Positions 24,684 through 34,258 of a stretch of 64,000 nt of DNA are shown piece by piece. The stretch lies in the NCBI RefSeq assembly GCF_030441895.1, contig NZ_JARJAS010000009.1; one strand, 5' to 3'. The first letter of the stretch is position 1. Every line of letters begins with the position of its first letter. The translations under genes were made by a program, and so were the position numbers. The notes below the pieces were generated by a model. It was given only the letters and a program-made list of their open reading frames with translations, was not told the origin of the DNA and ran no database searches. The stretch comes from Enterococcus_D entomosocium (GTDB taxonomy: Bacteria > Bacillota > Bacilli > Lactobacillales > Enterococcaceae).

Positions 24684-26336
24684 ATGGGATTAAAAAAGAA
24701 ACTTTTAGGAATGGCGGGTGTCGCTTTATGCAGTACCCTCGTCTTGGGTGCCTGCGGCAATTCTTCAGATGAGGGAACTGGAGAAAAAAAAGAGGTTGCT
24801 ATCAATCATGACAGCCAATTTCCAATCATCAAAGAAGGCGAAGAGCTGACCTTGAATATCATGGCACCAGGTGTGGGAATGGCCGAGTGGGAAGACATGC
24901 CGACGCTACAGGATTACCAAGAAAAAACCGGTATCAAACTGACTTATACGACACCGCCATCGGCTGACTTTAGTACGAAACTGAACTTAGCCTTTGCTTC
25001 CGGCGACTTGCCGGATATCGTTTACGGTGCTGGTTCGCAAGCACTGACGGCTTCGATGGAGATCGATTACGGTTCACAAGGGATTTTACTTCCCTTAGAG
25101 GAGTATATCACGCCAGAAATCATGCCAAATCTTTATGCACTGACGCAAGAAGATCCCTCAATCTTGAAATCGATCACCACGCCAGATGGGCACATTTACT
25201 CCTTACCAATGATCTCTCGGAATGCGACTTCAATCTGGTGGCAAGGCCCGATGTGGTACAACGGCACGTGGCTAGATAATTTAGGCGTATCAGAACTGCC
25301 GAAAACCACAGAGGAACTGCAAGAATTGTTGACGCGTTTCAAAGACGAAGATCCTAACGGAAATGGTCAAGCAGACGAGATTCCATTGACGGATGTCGAT
25401 ATGAACTCGACACGTGTTTGGTTGATGGCCGCCTTTGGCTTACGGACTCGCGGGATTCAAGTGGACGATGATGTGGTCTCCTACACACCGACATCAGAAA
25501 ACTACAAAGCATTCTTGGAATACATGAATACACTTTACGATGAAGGCTTGCTGGATAAAGAAGTTTATGGACAGTCAGATGAGCAGAAAAAAGCGAAGGG
25601 TGAAAACAATCAACTAGGGCTTTTTGCCGACTATTTCAGCTTCTTTACTACTGGTCGCAGTGAGGCAGAGGCGATGAACGATCCGATGTTCCAACCGTTG
25701 ACCTCTGAATGGGCACCAGAAGCCAAGATTCCTGGCAGTCCACGAATCTCTCGGGGAACTTTTGCATTGACCAATGTCAATCCTTCCCCAGAAGGTTCCA
25801 TGCGTTGGGTGGATTACTTCTATTCGGAAGAAGGCACAAAATATATTGAACAAGGGCCAGAAGGTGTTCTTTGGGAGTACCAAGAAAATGCGGATGGCGA
25901 AAAAGTCCGGGTTTATGTGGATGGCATTGATACAGACAACACGGAAGACGAACGCGGCAAAATCACGCCGGCATATGGATTGACTACACCAAACATTGTC
26001 ATTGATACAACAGGTGAATACCATATTCGCAAAACGGCTGATGAAGAACCAGATACTCGTTTTAGTGATTGGGTTGCACAAGAAACGGCAGAAAAGATGG
26101 AAGACATCGCTGAAGTACCATTTCCGCTACTGTATTTAACGATTGAAGAAAATGACAAAGTAGCAGCCACTGCCACTGATTTGACAACTTATGTAGAACA
26201 AATGGAAGCTAAGTTTATCACAGGTGTCGAGCCATTAGACAATTGGGACGATTATGTGAAAACGATCGAAGCAATGGGCATTGACGAATATGTCGAAGTC
26301 TATCAAACGGCCTATGACCGCTGGAAAGCAAACTAA
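24684..26336 (+). CDS. Oligosaccharide-binding lipoprotein, LplA type
   Basis: 550 residues. Lipoprotein signal peptide with lipobox L-G-A-C, acylated Cys near residue 24. The large size is typical of the LplA family, whose members bind long or branched oligosaccharides. Characteristic pieces are D-L-P-D-I-V-Y-G near residue 108, D-P-N-G-N-G-Q-A-D-E (a Ca-binding-like Asp/Asn loop) near 230, and a Trp-rich ligand region (S-I-W-W-Q-G-P-M-W) near 187. The gene is followed by a short terminator and then the GH38 gene. By context the ligand is a fucose-, HexNAc- and mannose-containing glycan. Confidence 0.92.
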   Translation: MGLKKKLLGMAGVALCSTLVLGACGNSSDEGTGEKKEVAINHDSQFPIIKEGEELTLNIMAPGVGMAEWEDMPTLQDYQEKTGIKLTYTTPPSADFSTKLNLAFASGDLPDIVYGAGSQALTASMEIDYGSQGILLPLEEYITPEIMPNLYALTQEDPSILKSITTPDGHIYSLPMISRNATSIWWQGPMWYNGTWLDNLGVSELPKTTEELQELLTRFKDEDPNGNGQADEIPLTDVDMNSTRVWLMAAFGLRTRGIQVDDDVVSYTPTSENYKAFLEYMNTLYDEGLLDKEVYGQSDEQKKAKGENNQLGLFADYFSFFTTGRSEAEAMNDPMFQPLTSEWAPEAKIPGSPRISRGTFALTNVNPSPEGSMRWVDYFYSEEGTKYIEQGPEGVLWEYQENADGEKVRVYVDGIDTDNTEDERGKITPAYGLTTPNIVIDTTGEYHIRKTADEEPDTRFSDWVAQETAEKMEDIAEVPFPLLYLTIEENDKVAATATDLTTYVEQMEAKFITGVEPLDNWDDYVKTIEAMGIDEYVEVYQTAYDRWKAN

Positions 26337-26352
26337 TATCATACGATAAGGG

Positions 26353-26390
26353 AAACGGGTCGAGACAATCAATCTCCACCCGTTTTTTTT
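26353..26390 (+). terminator. Intra-operon terminator / attenuator
   Basis: 8-bp stem AAACGGGT / ACCCGTTT (26353-26360 with 26378-26385) and a T-run. It separates the binding-protein gene from the mannosidase gene and would let the importer be made in excess of the downstream enzymes. Confidence 0.75.
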
Positions 26391-26420
26391 CAAAAAATAG
26401 ATAGAGGAGTCAAAAGAAAA

Positions 26421-29400
26421 ATGAGAGTTATGCAGCCTTACGAGTTTGAACGCATCCGAAAAATTTTCTACAAATTAAAACAGTACCGTGTACGCTATCA
26501 ACAGCCAATAGACCTGCTTTTTTTTAAGCAAGAGGATTGGGTACCGTATGAACAAGGGAGTTATTTCGGAGAAAAAAACACCTATTACCAGTTGAAAGGC
26601 AGCTTTCAAGTTCCCGCTGACTGGGTAGGGAAACCTTGTGTTTTACAAGTCTATTCAAGTCTCTCAGAGTGGGACAACACCACCAATACCCAAATCAAAA
26701 TTTATTTGGACGATACCTATGTCCAAGCTATCGATGTCAATCATCGAGAGGTCACTTTGGCTGAAGGATATCAACAAAAAGCAGTCAAACTGAAGATTGA
26801 TCTGTTCTCGGGCCGTTCCGATAAACCATTCCCACTGCATATCAACTTATTGGCATTGGATCCTGTCGTCAATGAACTCTGGTTTGATTTTTATACGCTG
26901 TTTGATAGTTGGCGTGCCATTCGTGCGTTTGGCGGTGACGAAGCATTTTATCAACAAGTTCTTGGTCAAGTCGCCAATGTCTTGGATTTTCGTACGCCCT
27001 ACTCAGCGGCATTCTATGAAAGTCTCGCAAAAGCCAAGCAACTGCTTGCGTCATGTTACTTACCAGCGCATACACCAAAACAAAAAGTGACGGCTGTCGG
27101 CCATACCCACATCGATCTGGCGTGGCTTTGGACGGCACAGCAAGCAATTGAAAAAGGTGAGCGCAGTTTCCAGACGGTCTTGAAATTGATGGAGGAGTAT
27201 CCAGATTACACGTTTTTTCAAAGCCAACCACAACTGTATCTCTCCATGAAAACACATTATCCTGAACTTTACGCTGCAATCAAAGAAAAAGTTCGAGAAG
27301 GAAGATGGGAAGTTGACGGGGCGATGTGGGTGGAAGCCGATTGCAATTTGACTTCAGGGGAATCGCTGGTTCGTCAGATCCTTTATGGCAAACGGTTTAT
27401 GAAAGAGGAATTTCAAGTCGATAGCCGCATCTTATGGCTACCGGATGTCTTTGGTTATTCAGCCGCCTTGCCGCAAATTTTACGCAAAACAAATACGCCC
27501 TACTTTATGACGACGAAGCTGTCATGGAACCAGTTCAATCAAATTCCTTATGATTCCTTCTATTGGCAAGGAATTGATGGCAGCCGCGTTTTGACGCATT
27601 TTATTACCACCATCAGTGAAGGATACAGTCCAAGAGATTATTATACGACGTATAATGGATTGCTAGATCCTTACACGATCAAAGGCAGTTTTGAACGTTA
27701 TCAGCAAAAAGATCAGCACGACGAAATTTTGATTGCCTATGGGTACGGTGACGGTGGCGGAGGCCCGACGAAAGAGATGCTAGAAGTCCAGAAACGGCTG
27801 CAAAAGACACTGCCAGATATGCCGACGATTACTGGCAATCATGTGGGGGGCTTTTTTGATCGACTGGCAGATTCTTTTAAGGAAAAACCTGGCCCGGTCT
27901 GGTACGGCGAATTGTACTTTGAATACCATCGTGGAACACTGACTTCGATTGGCAAAAACAAGAAGGCCAATCGCCAAGGAGAATTTTTCTTACAGACGAT
28001 TGAAAAACTTTATAGTATTTGTGCAATCAATCGTTATCCGCAAGCTGAATTAGAACAACTTTGGAAACAGCTGCTATTTAATCAATTCCATGACATTCTG
28101 CCGGGAAGCTCGATCAAAGAAGTTTATGATCAGACGGATCAAGAATATCAACAGCTCTTTGATAAAGGCTGCAAGCTGATCGAAGCTTTGATTCCAGCGG
28201 CGCAAGCAGCCGAAGCTACGTCATGGCATGTCTTTAATCCGCTGGGACAAGAGCGGACGGGTCTGGTCTATTTAGACGATCAGACAGGGATCAAAGAAGC
28301 TTACCTGACTCAGCGGACCTATGATGACCGGCTCTTAGTCAAAATTCCCGCCATGGCTGGATTGAGTAGCAAAAAATTGACTCCTATCTCAGCTGTGCCT
28401 CAATCAAAGCAAGTAGCGATACGACTAGAGGAATCGTTTGAAACGGCTGACTTTAAAGTGATTTTTGACAAACACTTTGACATCATCTCTTTATTTGACA
28501 AACGGCAGCAGCGAGAAATCGTGCCAAAAGGCGAGCGGTTGAATCAGTTAGTGGCTTACGAAGATCTGCCAATGGATTATGATGCGTGGGACATTGATAT
28601 TTATTACCAGAAGAAGCCTTATCCTGTGAAGCAAGTTCTCTCAGCTGAGGTTGTTGAGCAAGGGGAGATTCGCGATACCTTGAAGATCAAACGTCAGTTT
28701 GAAGATTCTTTTATTACGCAATGGCTGCATTTTTACCATGGCACGGGAAGAATCAATTTTGAAACAGCGGTTGATTGGCACCAGCATCAACTGCTGTTAA
28801 AGGCATTGATGCCGATTGATGTTAACACATTGGAAGCAACGTTTGATATTCAATTCGGGCAGGTAAAACGGCCTGTGCATCAAAACACGACATGGGACCA
28901 AGCACGTTTTGAGAGCTGTGGACAAAAATGGGTAGATCTCTCAGAAGGGAATTATGGGGTTAGTATTTTGACGGATTCGAAATATGGGTTCAATACGGAT
29001 TATCAAAAAATCGGGCTTTCTTTGATCAAATCGCCGATCGATCCGTATCCTGAAGCGGATCAAGGCCTTCATGAGTTTACCTATTCCTTGTACGCCCACG
29101 AAGGAACTTGGCAAGAAGCGCAAACGATGGAAGAAGCATTGGCATTAAATGTTCCCGTTCTGACGGTTCCAAGGGTGTCACAACTATCAGGGGATGCTTT
29201 TCTAGCAGTCGACCAAAAGAATGTCTTACTGGATACGGTGAAAAAAGCCGAAGATGAAGAGGCACTGATCGTGCGGTTGTATGAATATCACAATCAAACC
29301 ACCGCCTGTCAAATGCGCTGCCAGAAAAGAATCAAAAAAGCGGTTTTAACGAATCTTTTGGAAGAAACCGTCGCTGAACTGTCGGTCGAGCCGCTGGATG

Positions 29401-29468
29401 CCCGAAGCATCACAATCCATTTTCAGCCTTTTGAGATCCAGACCATCATGCTTTATTTAGAAGACTAA
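26421..29468 (+). CDS. GH38 family alpha-mannosidase
   Basis: 1015 residues, no signal peptide, intracellular. The Zn-binding motif G-H-T-H-I-D-L-A-W-L-W places a metal ligand at His228 and Asp232; the expected nucleophile is Asp342 in L-P-D-V-F-G-Y. H-D-I-L-P-G-S-S-I near residue 555 is another conserved site, and a beta-rich C-terminal half completes the GH38 layout. It follows the importer after the attenuator at 26353. GH38 enzymes cut alpha-mannosyl linkages of N-glycan cores and are found with GH29, GH20 and ROK genes in the pneumococcal N-glycan locus. Exact linkage (alpha-1,2/1,3/1,6) is not predictable here. Confidence 0.92.
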   Translation: MRVMQPYEFERIRKIFYKLKQYRVRYQQPIDLLFFKQEDWVPYEQGSYFGEKNTYYQLKGSFQVPADWVGKPCVLQVYSSLSEWDNTTNTQIKIYLDDTYVQAIDVNHREVTLAEGYQQKAVKLKIDLFSGRSDKPFPLHINLLALDPVVNELWFDFYTLFDSWRAIRAFGGDEAFYQQVLGQVANVLDFRTPYSAAFYESLAKAKQLLASCYLPAHTPKQKVTAVGHTHIDLAWLWTAQQAIEKGERSFQTVLKLMEEYPDYTFFQSQPQLYLSMKTHYPELYAAIKEKVREGRWEVDGAMWVEADCNLTSGESLVRQILYGKRFMKEEFQVDSRILWLPDVFGYSAALPQILRKTNTPYFMTTKLSWNQFNQIPYDSFYWQGIDGSRVLTHFITTISEGYSPRDYYTTYNGLLDPYTIKGSFERYQQKDQHDEILIAYGYGDGGGGPTKEMLEVQKRLQKTLPDMPTITGNHVGGFFDRLADSFKEKPGPVWYGELYFEYHRGTLTSIGKNKKANRQGEFFLQTIEKLYSICAINRYPQAELEQLWKQLLFNQFHDILPGSSIKEVYDQTDQEYQQLFDKGCKLIEALIPAAQAAEATSWHVFNPLGQERTGLVYLDDQTGIKEAYLTQRTYDDRLLVKIPAMAGLSSKKLTPISAVPQSKQVAIRLEESFETADFKVIFDKHFDIISLFDKRQQREIVPKGERLNQLVAYEDLPMDYDAWDIDIYYQKKPYPVKQVLSAEVVEQGEIRDTLKIKRQFEDSFITQWLHFYHGTGRINFETAVDWHQHQLLLKALMPIDVNTLEATFDIQFGQVKRPVHQNTTWDQARFESCGQKWVDLSEGNYGVSILTDSKYGFNTDYQKIGLSLIKSPIDPYPEADQGLHEFTYSLYAHEGTWQEAQTMEEALALNVPVLTVPRVSQLSGDAFLAVDQKNVLLDTVKKAEDEEALIVRLYEYHNQTTACQMRCQKRIKKAVLTNLLEETVAELSVEPLDARSITIHFQPFEIQTIMLYLED

Positions 29469-29486
29469 ATAGAAATGGAGAAGCAT

Positions 29487-31730
29487 ATGATTGAGACACT
29501 TTTACGGCAAATGACATTGAAAGAAAAAATCGGCCAGCTGAATCAGCGTCTGTATGGTTGGGAAGTTTACGAAAAAAACAATGGAAAAATTATTTTAACT
29601 GAAACCTTTAAAAAAGAAGTAGCTCGTTTTGGCAGTCTTGGCTGGATTTACGGCGTGTTTCGAGCTGATCCTTGGTCAGGTAGAAATCAGCAAACAGGCC
29701 TGACGACCACGGAGTCCTATGAGCTATCCCTTATGATTCAAACTTATTTGCAGGAGCACACTCGGCTGGGGATTCCGGCCCTTCTCAGTGAAGAGTGTCC
29801 TCACGGGCACCAAGGTTTAGAAGCGACGACGTTTCCGGTCAATTTTAGTGTTGGTTCTAGTTGGAATCCAGAGCTGTATCAAGCGGCCCAAACCATCACT
29901 GCTCAAGAGATTCGGGCAAAAGGAGCCCATGTTGGCTTGGTTTCCGCATTGGACATTGCTAGAGATCCTCGTTGGGGGCGAACAGAAGAATGTTTCAGTG
30001 AAGATCCGTTTTTGACCAGTAGCTTTACCAAAGCAGCCGTCAGAGGATTACAAGGATCAAAAACAACGATAGAAAAGCAGAACGTTTTAGCGGTATTGAA
30101 GCACTTTGCTGCCCAAGGTGCAGGAATTGGGGGACACAATGCAGGGCCAGTGGCAATTGGTGATCGGGAATTCCGCGAGATCCATCTGCCACCAATGAAA
30201 GCGGGGATTGCTGCTGGGGCCTTGGGGTGTATGGCTGCATACAATGATCTAGACGGTATCCCATGCCATGCCAATGCTTATTTGCTGCAAGATGTTTTAC
30301 GAGAAGAAAGTGGCTTTACGGGAATTGTGATGGCCGATGGGTGTGGGCTGGATCGAATTGCTGACTGGCTGGGGAGCCACCCACAAGCGGCCGCCAAATC
30401 CTTGACCAGCGGTGTGGATGTTAGTTTATGGGATGAAGTTTTCCCAGTGTTAGAAGAAGCTGTCCTTGAGGGGCTACTTGCGGAAACGGCGATCGATGAT
30501 GCAGTCCGTCGTGTGCTTCTTTTGAAAGAAAAACTTGGCTTGTTTAAAGAAGCAACGCCCCGTGTTTCATTGCCCCGTAAAGAAAAGGCGCAACAAGTTG
30601 CCTTGAAATTGGCGGAGGAATCGATTGTTTTACTAGAGAACAATGGTATTTTGCCTTTGAAGAAAACGCGACAAAAGATTGCCGTCATCGGTCCTCACGT
30701 TAAACAGCTCTATCATCAGCTGGGGGATTATACGCCATTCAAGGAAGAAACAATATGTACGACCCTTTGGGAAGGTTTGACCAGTTTAAGTACGCATCAA
30801 GCTGACTTCTTCTACGAGAAAGGCTGCGAAATCTCTAGTGGCACACTGGCTCAACGAAGGCAAGCCTGTCAGATTGCAGAAAAAGCGGATGTCGTCTTAG
30901 TGACGATCGGTGGCTCCAGTGCCCGTGATTTCACAACGGATTTTGACAAAAACGGTGCCGTCTTAAGGGGATCTCAGGAAATGACCAGTGGAGAAAACAT
31001 CGACTTGGCTACCCTCGATTTGCCGCAATGCCAGTTGGATTTACTGTTTGCGTTGAAGAAGAGTAAAAAGCCGCTGATTGGGATCGTGATTTCCGGTCGA
31101 CCGCATTGCTTAGCTCCTTTGCAAGACTTGTTCGATGGGGTGCTTTACGTTGGCTATCCCGGCCAATATGGAGGGGAAGCGATTGCTCGGATTCTTTTTG
31201 GTGAAACGGTACCTAGTGGGAAATTAGCAGTTTCTATTCCTGATACAGTTGGACAACTGCCTGTCTGTTATAATTATCGCAACACAGCGTTTCAAAAAGA
31301 CTACCTCGATCAAAAAGGCGCACCAGTATATTCTTTTGGTTATGGGCTTAGTTATGCCTCTTTTATTTGCAGCTCGGTTTCGGCTGAATATGCAGGGGAA
31401 GGCATTATCGTCAGTGGCACACTTGAAAATCATTCTACTGTGTCTGGTAAAGAAGTGGTCCAATGCTATCTAAAAGAGTATACAAAAGCATATGTGCCGA
31501 GGAAAAAAGTCTTATGCGGCTTTCAAAAAGTATGGGTGCCTAGTCAAGGACAAGCAACTTTTCAACTCGTGATCGGTGAAGCATCATTGCAGCAGCTGGC
31601 AATTTCCTTGGAAGAAACAACATCGTTTTGTCTGGAAGTCGAAACAGCAGGTCAGCAGTATCGATTTGTATTTCAACGGTCCAACCCTGACCGCACGTGG
31701 CAGGTAATTCAGAAAGGAGCAAAAGAATGA
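29487..31730 (+). CDS. GH3 family beta-glycosidase (beta-glucosidase-like)
   Basis: 747 residues, no signal peptide. The substrate motif L-K-H-F-A-A-Q-G and the stretch G-G-H-N-A-G-P-V follow the pattern of the beta-glucosidase/xylosidase branch, not the NagZ motif. The likely nucleophile is Asp284 in V-M-A-D-G-C-G. A C-terminal fibronectin-like domain starts near residue 640. Start at 29487 chosen because TGGAG stands 6 bases upstream of it but inside the alternative start at 29475. The stop overlaps the next ATG (ATGA), so GH3 and GH1 are translationally coupled. Natural substrate unknown. Confidence 0.9.
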   Translation: MIETLLRQMTLKEKIGQLNQRLYGWEVYEKNNGKIILTETFKKEVARFGSLGWIYGVFRADPWSGRNQQTGLTTTESYELSLMIQTYLQEHTRLGIPALLSEECPHGHQGLEATTFPVNFSVGSSWNPELYQAAQTITAQEIRAKGAHVGLVSALDIARDPRWGRTEECFSEDPFLTSSFTKAAVRGLQGSKTTIEKQNVLAVLKHFAAQGAGIGGHNAGPVAIGDREFREIHLPPMKAGIAAGALGCMAAYNDLDGIPCHANAYLLQDVLREESGFTGIVMADGCGLDRIADWLGSHPQAAAKSLTSGVDVSLWDEVFPVLEEAVLEGLLAETAIDDAVRRVLLLKEKLGLFKEATPRVSLPRKEKAQQVALKLAEESIVLLENNGILPLKKTRQKIAVIGPHVKQLYHQLGDYTPFKEETICTTLWEGLTSLSTHQADFFYEKGCEISSGTLAQRRQACQIAEKADVVLVTIGGSSARDFTTDFDKNGAVLRGSQEMTSGENIDLATLDLPQCQLDLLFALKKSKKPLIGIVISGRPHCLAPLQDLFDGVLYVGYPGQYGGEAIARILFGETVPSGKLAVSIPDTVGQLPVCYNYRNTAFQKDYLDQKGAPVYSFGYGLSYASFICSSVSAEYAGEGIIVSGTLENHSTVSGKEVVQCYLKEYTKAYVPRKKVLCGFQKVWVPSQGQATFQLVIGEASLQQLAISLEETTSFCLEVETAGQQYRFVFQRSNPDRTWQVIQKGAKE

Positions 31731-33112
31731 TTCACTTTCCAAAAAACTTTTTATGGGGAGCGGCCGCGTCAGCACCGCAAACCGAGGGGGCCGCAGTGGT
31801 TGACGGCAAAAGTCCCTCTACATGGGACAAATGGTTTGAGTTGGAGCCGTCACGCTTTTACGATGGTGTCGGACCAAGCGACACCTCAAATACCTACTAT
31901 CAATACCGGGAAGACGTAGCAAACATGAAGGCCATGAACTTGAATTCCTATCGGACATCGATTGCATGGACCCGCTTATTACCAGATGGAAAAACATTGA
32001 ATCAGACGGCAGTCCGGTTTTATCGGGCATATTTTCAGGAAATGCTGGATCAAGGCATCGAACCGATCATTAATTTGTTTCATTTTGACATGCCTTGGTG
32101 GCTGATGGAAAAAGGAGGTTGGGAGGCGCGGGAATCCGTGGACCATTTTGTATTTTATGCAAAAACTGCTTTTGAACAATTTGGCGATTTAGTGAAAAAA
32201 TGGGCGACCTTTAATGAACCATTGGTGCATATTGAATGTGGGTATTACGGAGATGCTCATTGGCCGCAAGTGCGTGATTTCAAGCGGGCAATTCAAGTTG
32301 GTTATCATACCTTGTTAGCCCATGCGAAGGCAGTTGCTGAGTTTCGTAAAATCACACTTCCTGATGGAGAAATCTGTATCATCTTGAATTTGTCACCTGT
32401 TTATCCAAAAAGTCAAGAAGCGGCTGATCGAGAAGCCGCTGAATGGGCAGATCTCTTGTATATTCGCAGTTTTTTGGACTGTGTCGTTTATGGACAATTT
32501 CCAGAAAAGCTAACGAGCTTATTCAAGGAGCATCAATTGTCCCCTGAATATGAAGCAACAGATGCGGAAATTTTTCGTGAAAATACCGTAGATTTTATTG
32601 GTTGCAATTATTATCAACCGTTGCGGATCCAAGCACCACTTCCGCAGAAGGCAGCATCCGGTCCCTTTGAGCCACGTCAGTTATTTCGTGGGTACGATTG
32701 GCCAGAGAAAAAAATCAATCCTCATCGCGGCTGGGAAATCTATCCAGAAGGGATTTACGATATCGCGATGCGTCTAAAGAATGACTATCAAAACATGCCA
32801 TGGTTTGTTTCCGAAAATGGCATGGGGGTATCTGAGGAAGAACGGTTCATGGACGCCACGGGGCAGGTCAATGATACGTATCGGATCGCCTTTGTTGAAG
32901 ACCATTTGCGTCAGCTGCATCGCGCGATCGAAGATGGGTCACCTTGCTTCGGCTACCATATGTGGACCTTTATGGATTGCTGGAGCTGGTTGAACGCTTA
33001 TAAAAACCGCTATGGGTTTTATCGAGTGGATTTGAAAAATGACTTCGAGCGTTATCCCAAAGCGTCCAGTTTTTGGTTGGCAGAAGTAGCTGCCAAGAAT
33101 GCCCTTGATTGA
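31727..33112 (+). CDS. GH1 family beta-glycosidase, probably for non-phosphorylated substrates
   Basis: 461 residues. Acid/base Glu164 in T-F-N-E-P and nucleophile Glu363 in S-E-N-G-M-G. In phospho-glycosidases of this family a Ser, a Lys and a Tyr near the C-terminus hold the 6-phosphate (S-x6-K-R-Y as in LacG); here the aligned stretch S-W-L-N-A-Y-K-N-R-Y has Asn at the Lys position. Together with an ABC importer context rather than a PTS, this suggests action on non-phosphorylated beta-glucosides or galactosides. That is an inference from an alignment made by eye. The ATG overlaps the GH3 stop; AAAGGAG precedes it. Confidence 0.88.
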   Translation: MIHFPKNFLWGAAASAPQTEGAAVVDGKSPSTWDKWFELEPSRFYDGVGPSDTSNTYYQYREDVANMKAMNLNSYRTSIAWTRLLPDGKTLNQTAVRFYRAYFQEMLDQGIEPIINLFHFDMPWWLMEKGGWEARESVDHFVFYAKTAFEQFGDLVKKWATFNEPLVHIECGYYGDAHWPQVRDFKRAIQVGYHTLLAHAKAVAEFRKITLPDGEICIILNLSPVYPKSQEAADREAAEWADLLYIRSFLDCVVYGQFPEKLTSLFKEHQLSPEYEATDAEIFRENTVDFIGCNYYQPLRIQAPLPQKAASGPFEPRQLFRGYDWPEKKINPHRGWEIYPEGIYDIAMRLKNDYQNMPWFVSENGMGVSEEERFMDATGQVNDTYRIAFVEDHLRQLHRAIEDGSPCFGYHMWTFMDCWSWLNAYKNRYGFYRVDLKNDFERYPKASSFWLAEVAAKNALD

Positions 33113-33138
33113 TCAAAGTGTCCTTAGAAGAAAAAATA

Positions 33139-33160
33139 CCGCAGGAAAACTTTCCTGCGG
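33139..33160. terminator. Intrinsic terminator between convergent genes
   Basis: Perfect 10-bp stem CCGCAGGAAA / TTTCCTGCGG with a 2-base gap (loop opens in practice). The minus-strand side has a run of six U, so it mainly ends the RpiR-type gene; the plus side has only a T-rich tail. Confidence 0.8.
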
Positions 33161-33181
33161 ACTTCTTTGGCTATGAATATT

Positions 33182-34042
33182 TTATAAATACTTCTCACGA
33201 AAATCGGCAATGGCTTGGCGTGAGGCATAGATATTGCGTGCCAGCTTTTCATTCTTGCTTAAAAAGACATAGAAAAGGACATCGACCGCCAATAGGTGGG
33301 CGATAATCGAATTCGTAGCAGCACTACGTTGGTTGGCTTCTTTGGAACGGGACACTTGCAGGGGAACATCCGCCAACTTTGTTAACGGATTACTGCCAAA
33401 TCGGGTGAGTGACAGAATCGGGACGCCAAGATTTTTAACGATTTCTGCTAAGTGAACCATCTCAGGCGTGTGTCCACTGTTGGAAATGACCCAGAGGAGA
33501 CTTTTTTTCTCGTTTTTGACGAGTTGCGGCAACAAGAGATTGTAGTCATTTTCAAACACGACGATTTTGCCTAAACGGGTCCATTTTTGTTGGATATCTT
33601 GTGCGATCAATGAAGAAGCACCGATCCCGCAGACAAAGATTCGCTCACGAGTCGCGATCAGTTCAGCGGCAGCCAACATCAGCTGTTCTTCTAACAATTG
33701 GGCCGTCTCATTCATAGTCACCTGTGCATTGTGGCTTAATTTAGATGTGATGGCATGAAAGGGCTCATTTAATTCAACATCGGCATAGCCCAAGTTTTCA
33801 TTGGCATTTTGGCGCAAGCCGGATTCCGCAGATAATTGTATTTTTAAATCTGTCAAACTAGCAAAGCCGGTTTTTTTCGCAAAGCGTACGACAGTCGGTG
33901 CACTGATCCCAGTGGCTTCTGCTAATTGACTCGCAGTCATCGACGGCACTTTTTCAGGATTGGCCTCCATGAATGCGAAGAGTTTCTTCTCAGAAAGCGA
34001 TAATTCATTTTTCATGCTCTCGATTCGGGAAAGAACGCTCAT
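33182..34042 (-). CDS. RpiR/MurR family transcriptional regulator with SIS domain
   Basis: 286 residues. N-terminal helix-turn-helix domain (A-S-Q-L-A-E-A-T-G-I-S-A-P-T-V-V-R-F near residues 37-54) and a C-terminal SIS domain (about 110-250) with the sugar-phosphate loop V-C-G-I-G-A-S-S-L near residue 136 and S-N-S-G-H-T near 183. Such proteins sense phosphosugars. It closes the island and stands convergent to the GH1 gene; targets could be the GH operon or the ROK gene product pathway. A purine-rich site (AAGGAAGTG) precedes the ATG. Confidence 0.9.
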   Translation of the reverse strand: MSVLSRIESMKNELSLSEKKLFAFMEANPEKVPSMTASQLAEATGISAPTVVRFAKKTGFASLTDLKIQLSAESGLRQNANENLGYADVELNEPFHAITSKLSHNAQVTMNETAQLLEEQLMLAAAELIATRERIFVCGIGASSLIAQDIQQKWTRLGKIVVFENDYNLLLPQLVKNEKKSLLWVISNSGHTPEMVHLAEIVKNLGVPILSLTRFGSNPLTKLADVPLQVSRSKEANQRSAATNSIIAHLLAVDVLFYVFLSKNEKLARNIYASRQAIADFREKYL

Positions 34043-34134
34043 CCTTACACTTCCTTTAGATAGAGTAGTATCCTAAGTATAACATAAGTTTTGGAGGAGC
34101 TTTCAAAAGAAACGAAAAGAATAGGTAGATAAAC

Positions 34135-34163
34135 TTGCTTTTTTCCTTAGAATCAAGTAAAGT
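34135..34163 (+). promoter_or_regulatory. Sigma-A promoter of rpsO
   Basis: TTGCTT (34135-34140), 17-base spacer, TAAAGT (34158-34163). Leaves an untranslated leader of about 90 bases. Confidence 0.65.
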
Positions 34164-34258
34164 AATTACGTGTGAAAAGCACAGTACCTGTTACTTGGTT
34201 TAACGAATCACCAACGTTTTACTCAGTCGCAGGGGAAAAAGAAAAAGAGGTGAAAAAC

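Noticed and set aside
20439..33112. Recent horizontal transfer of the glycan island with insertion sequences
   Set aside because: No transposase, integrase, tRNA or direct-repeat borders were seen; accessory nature is inferred only from gene content.
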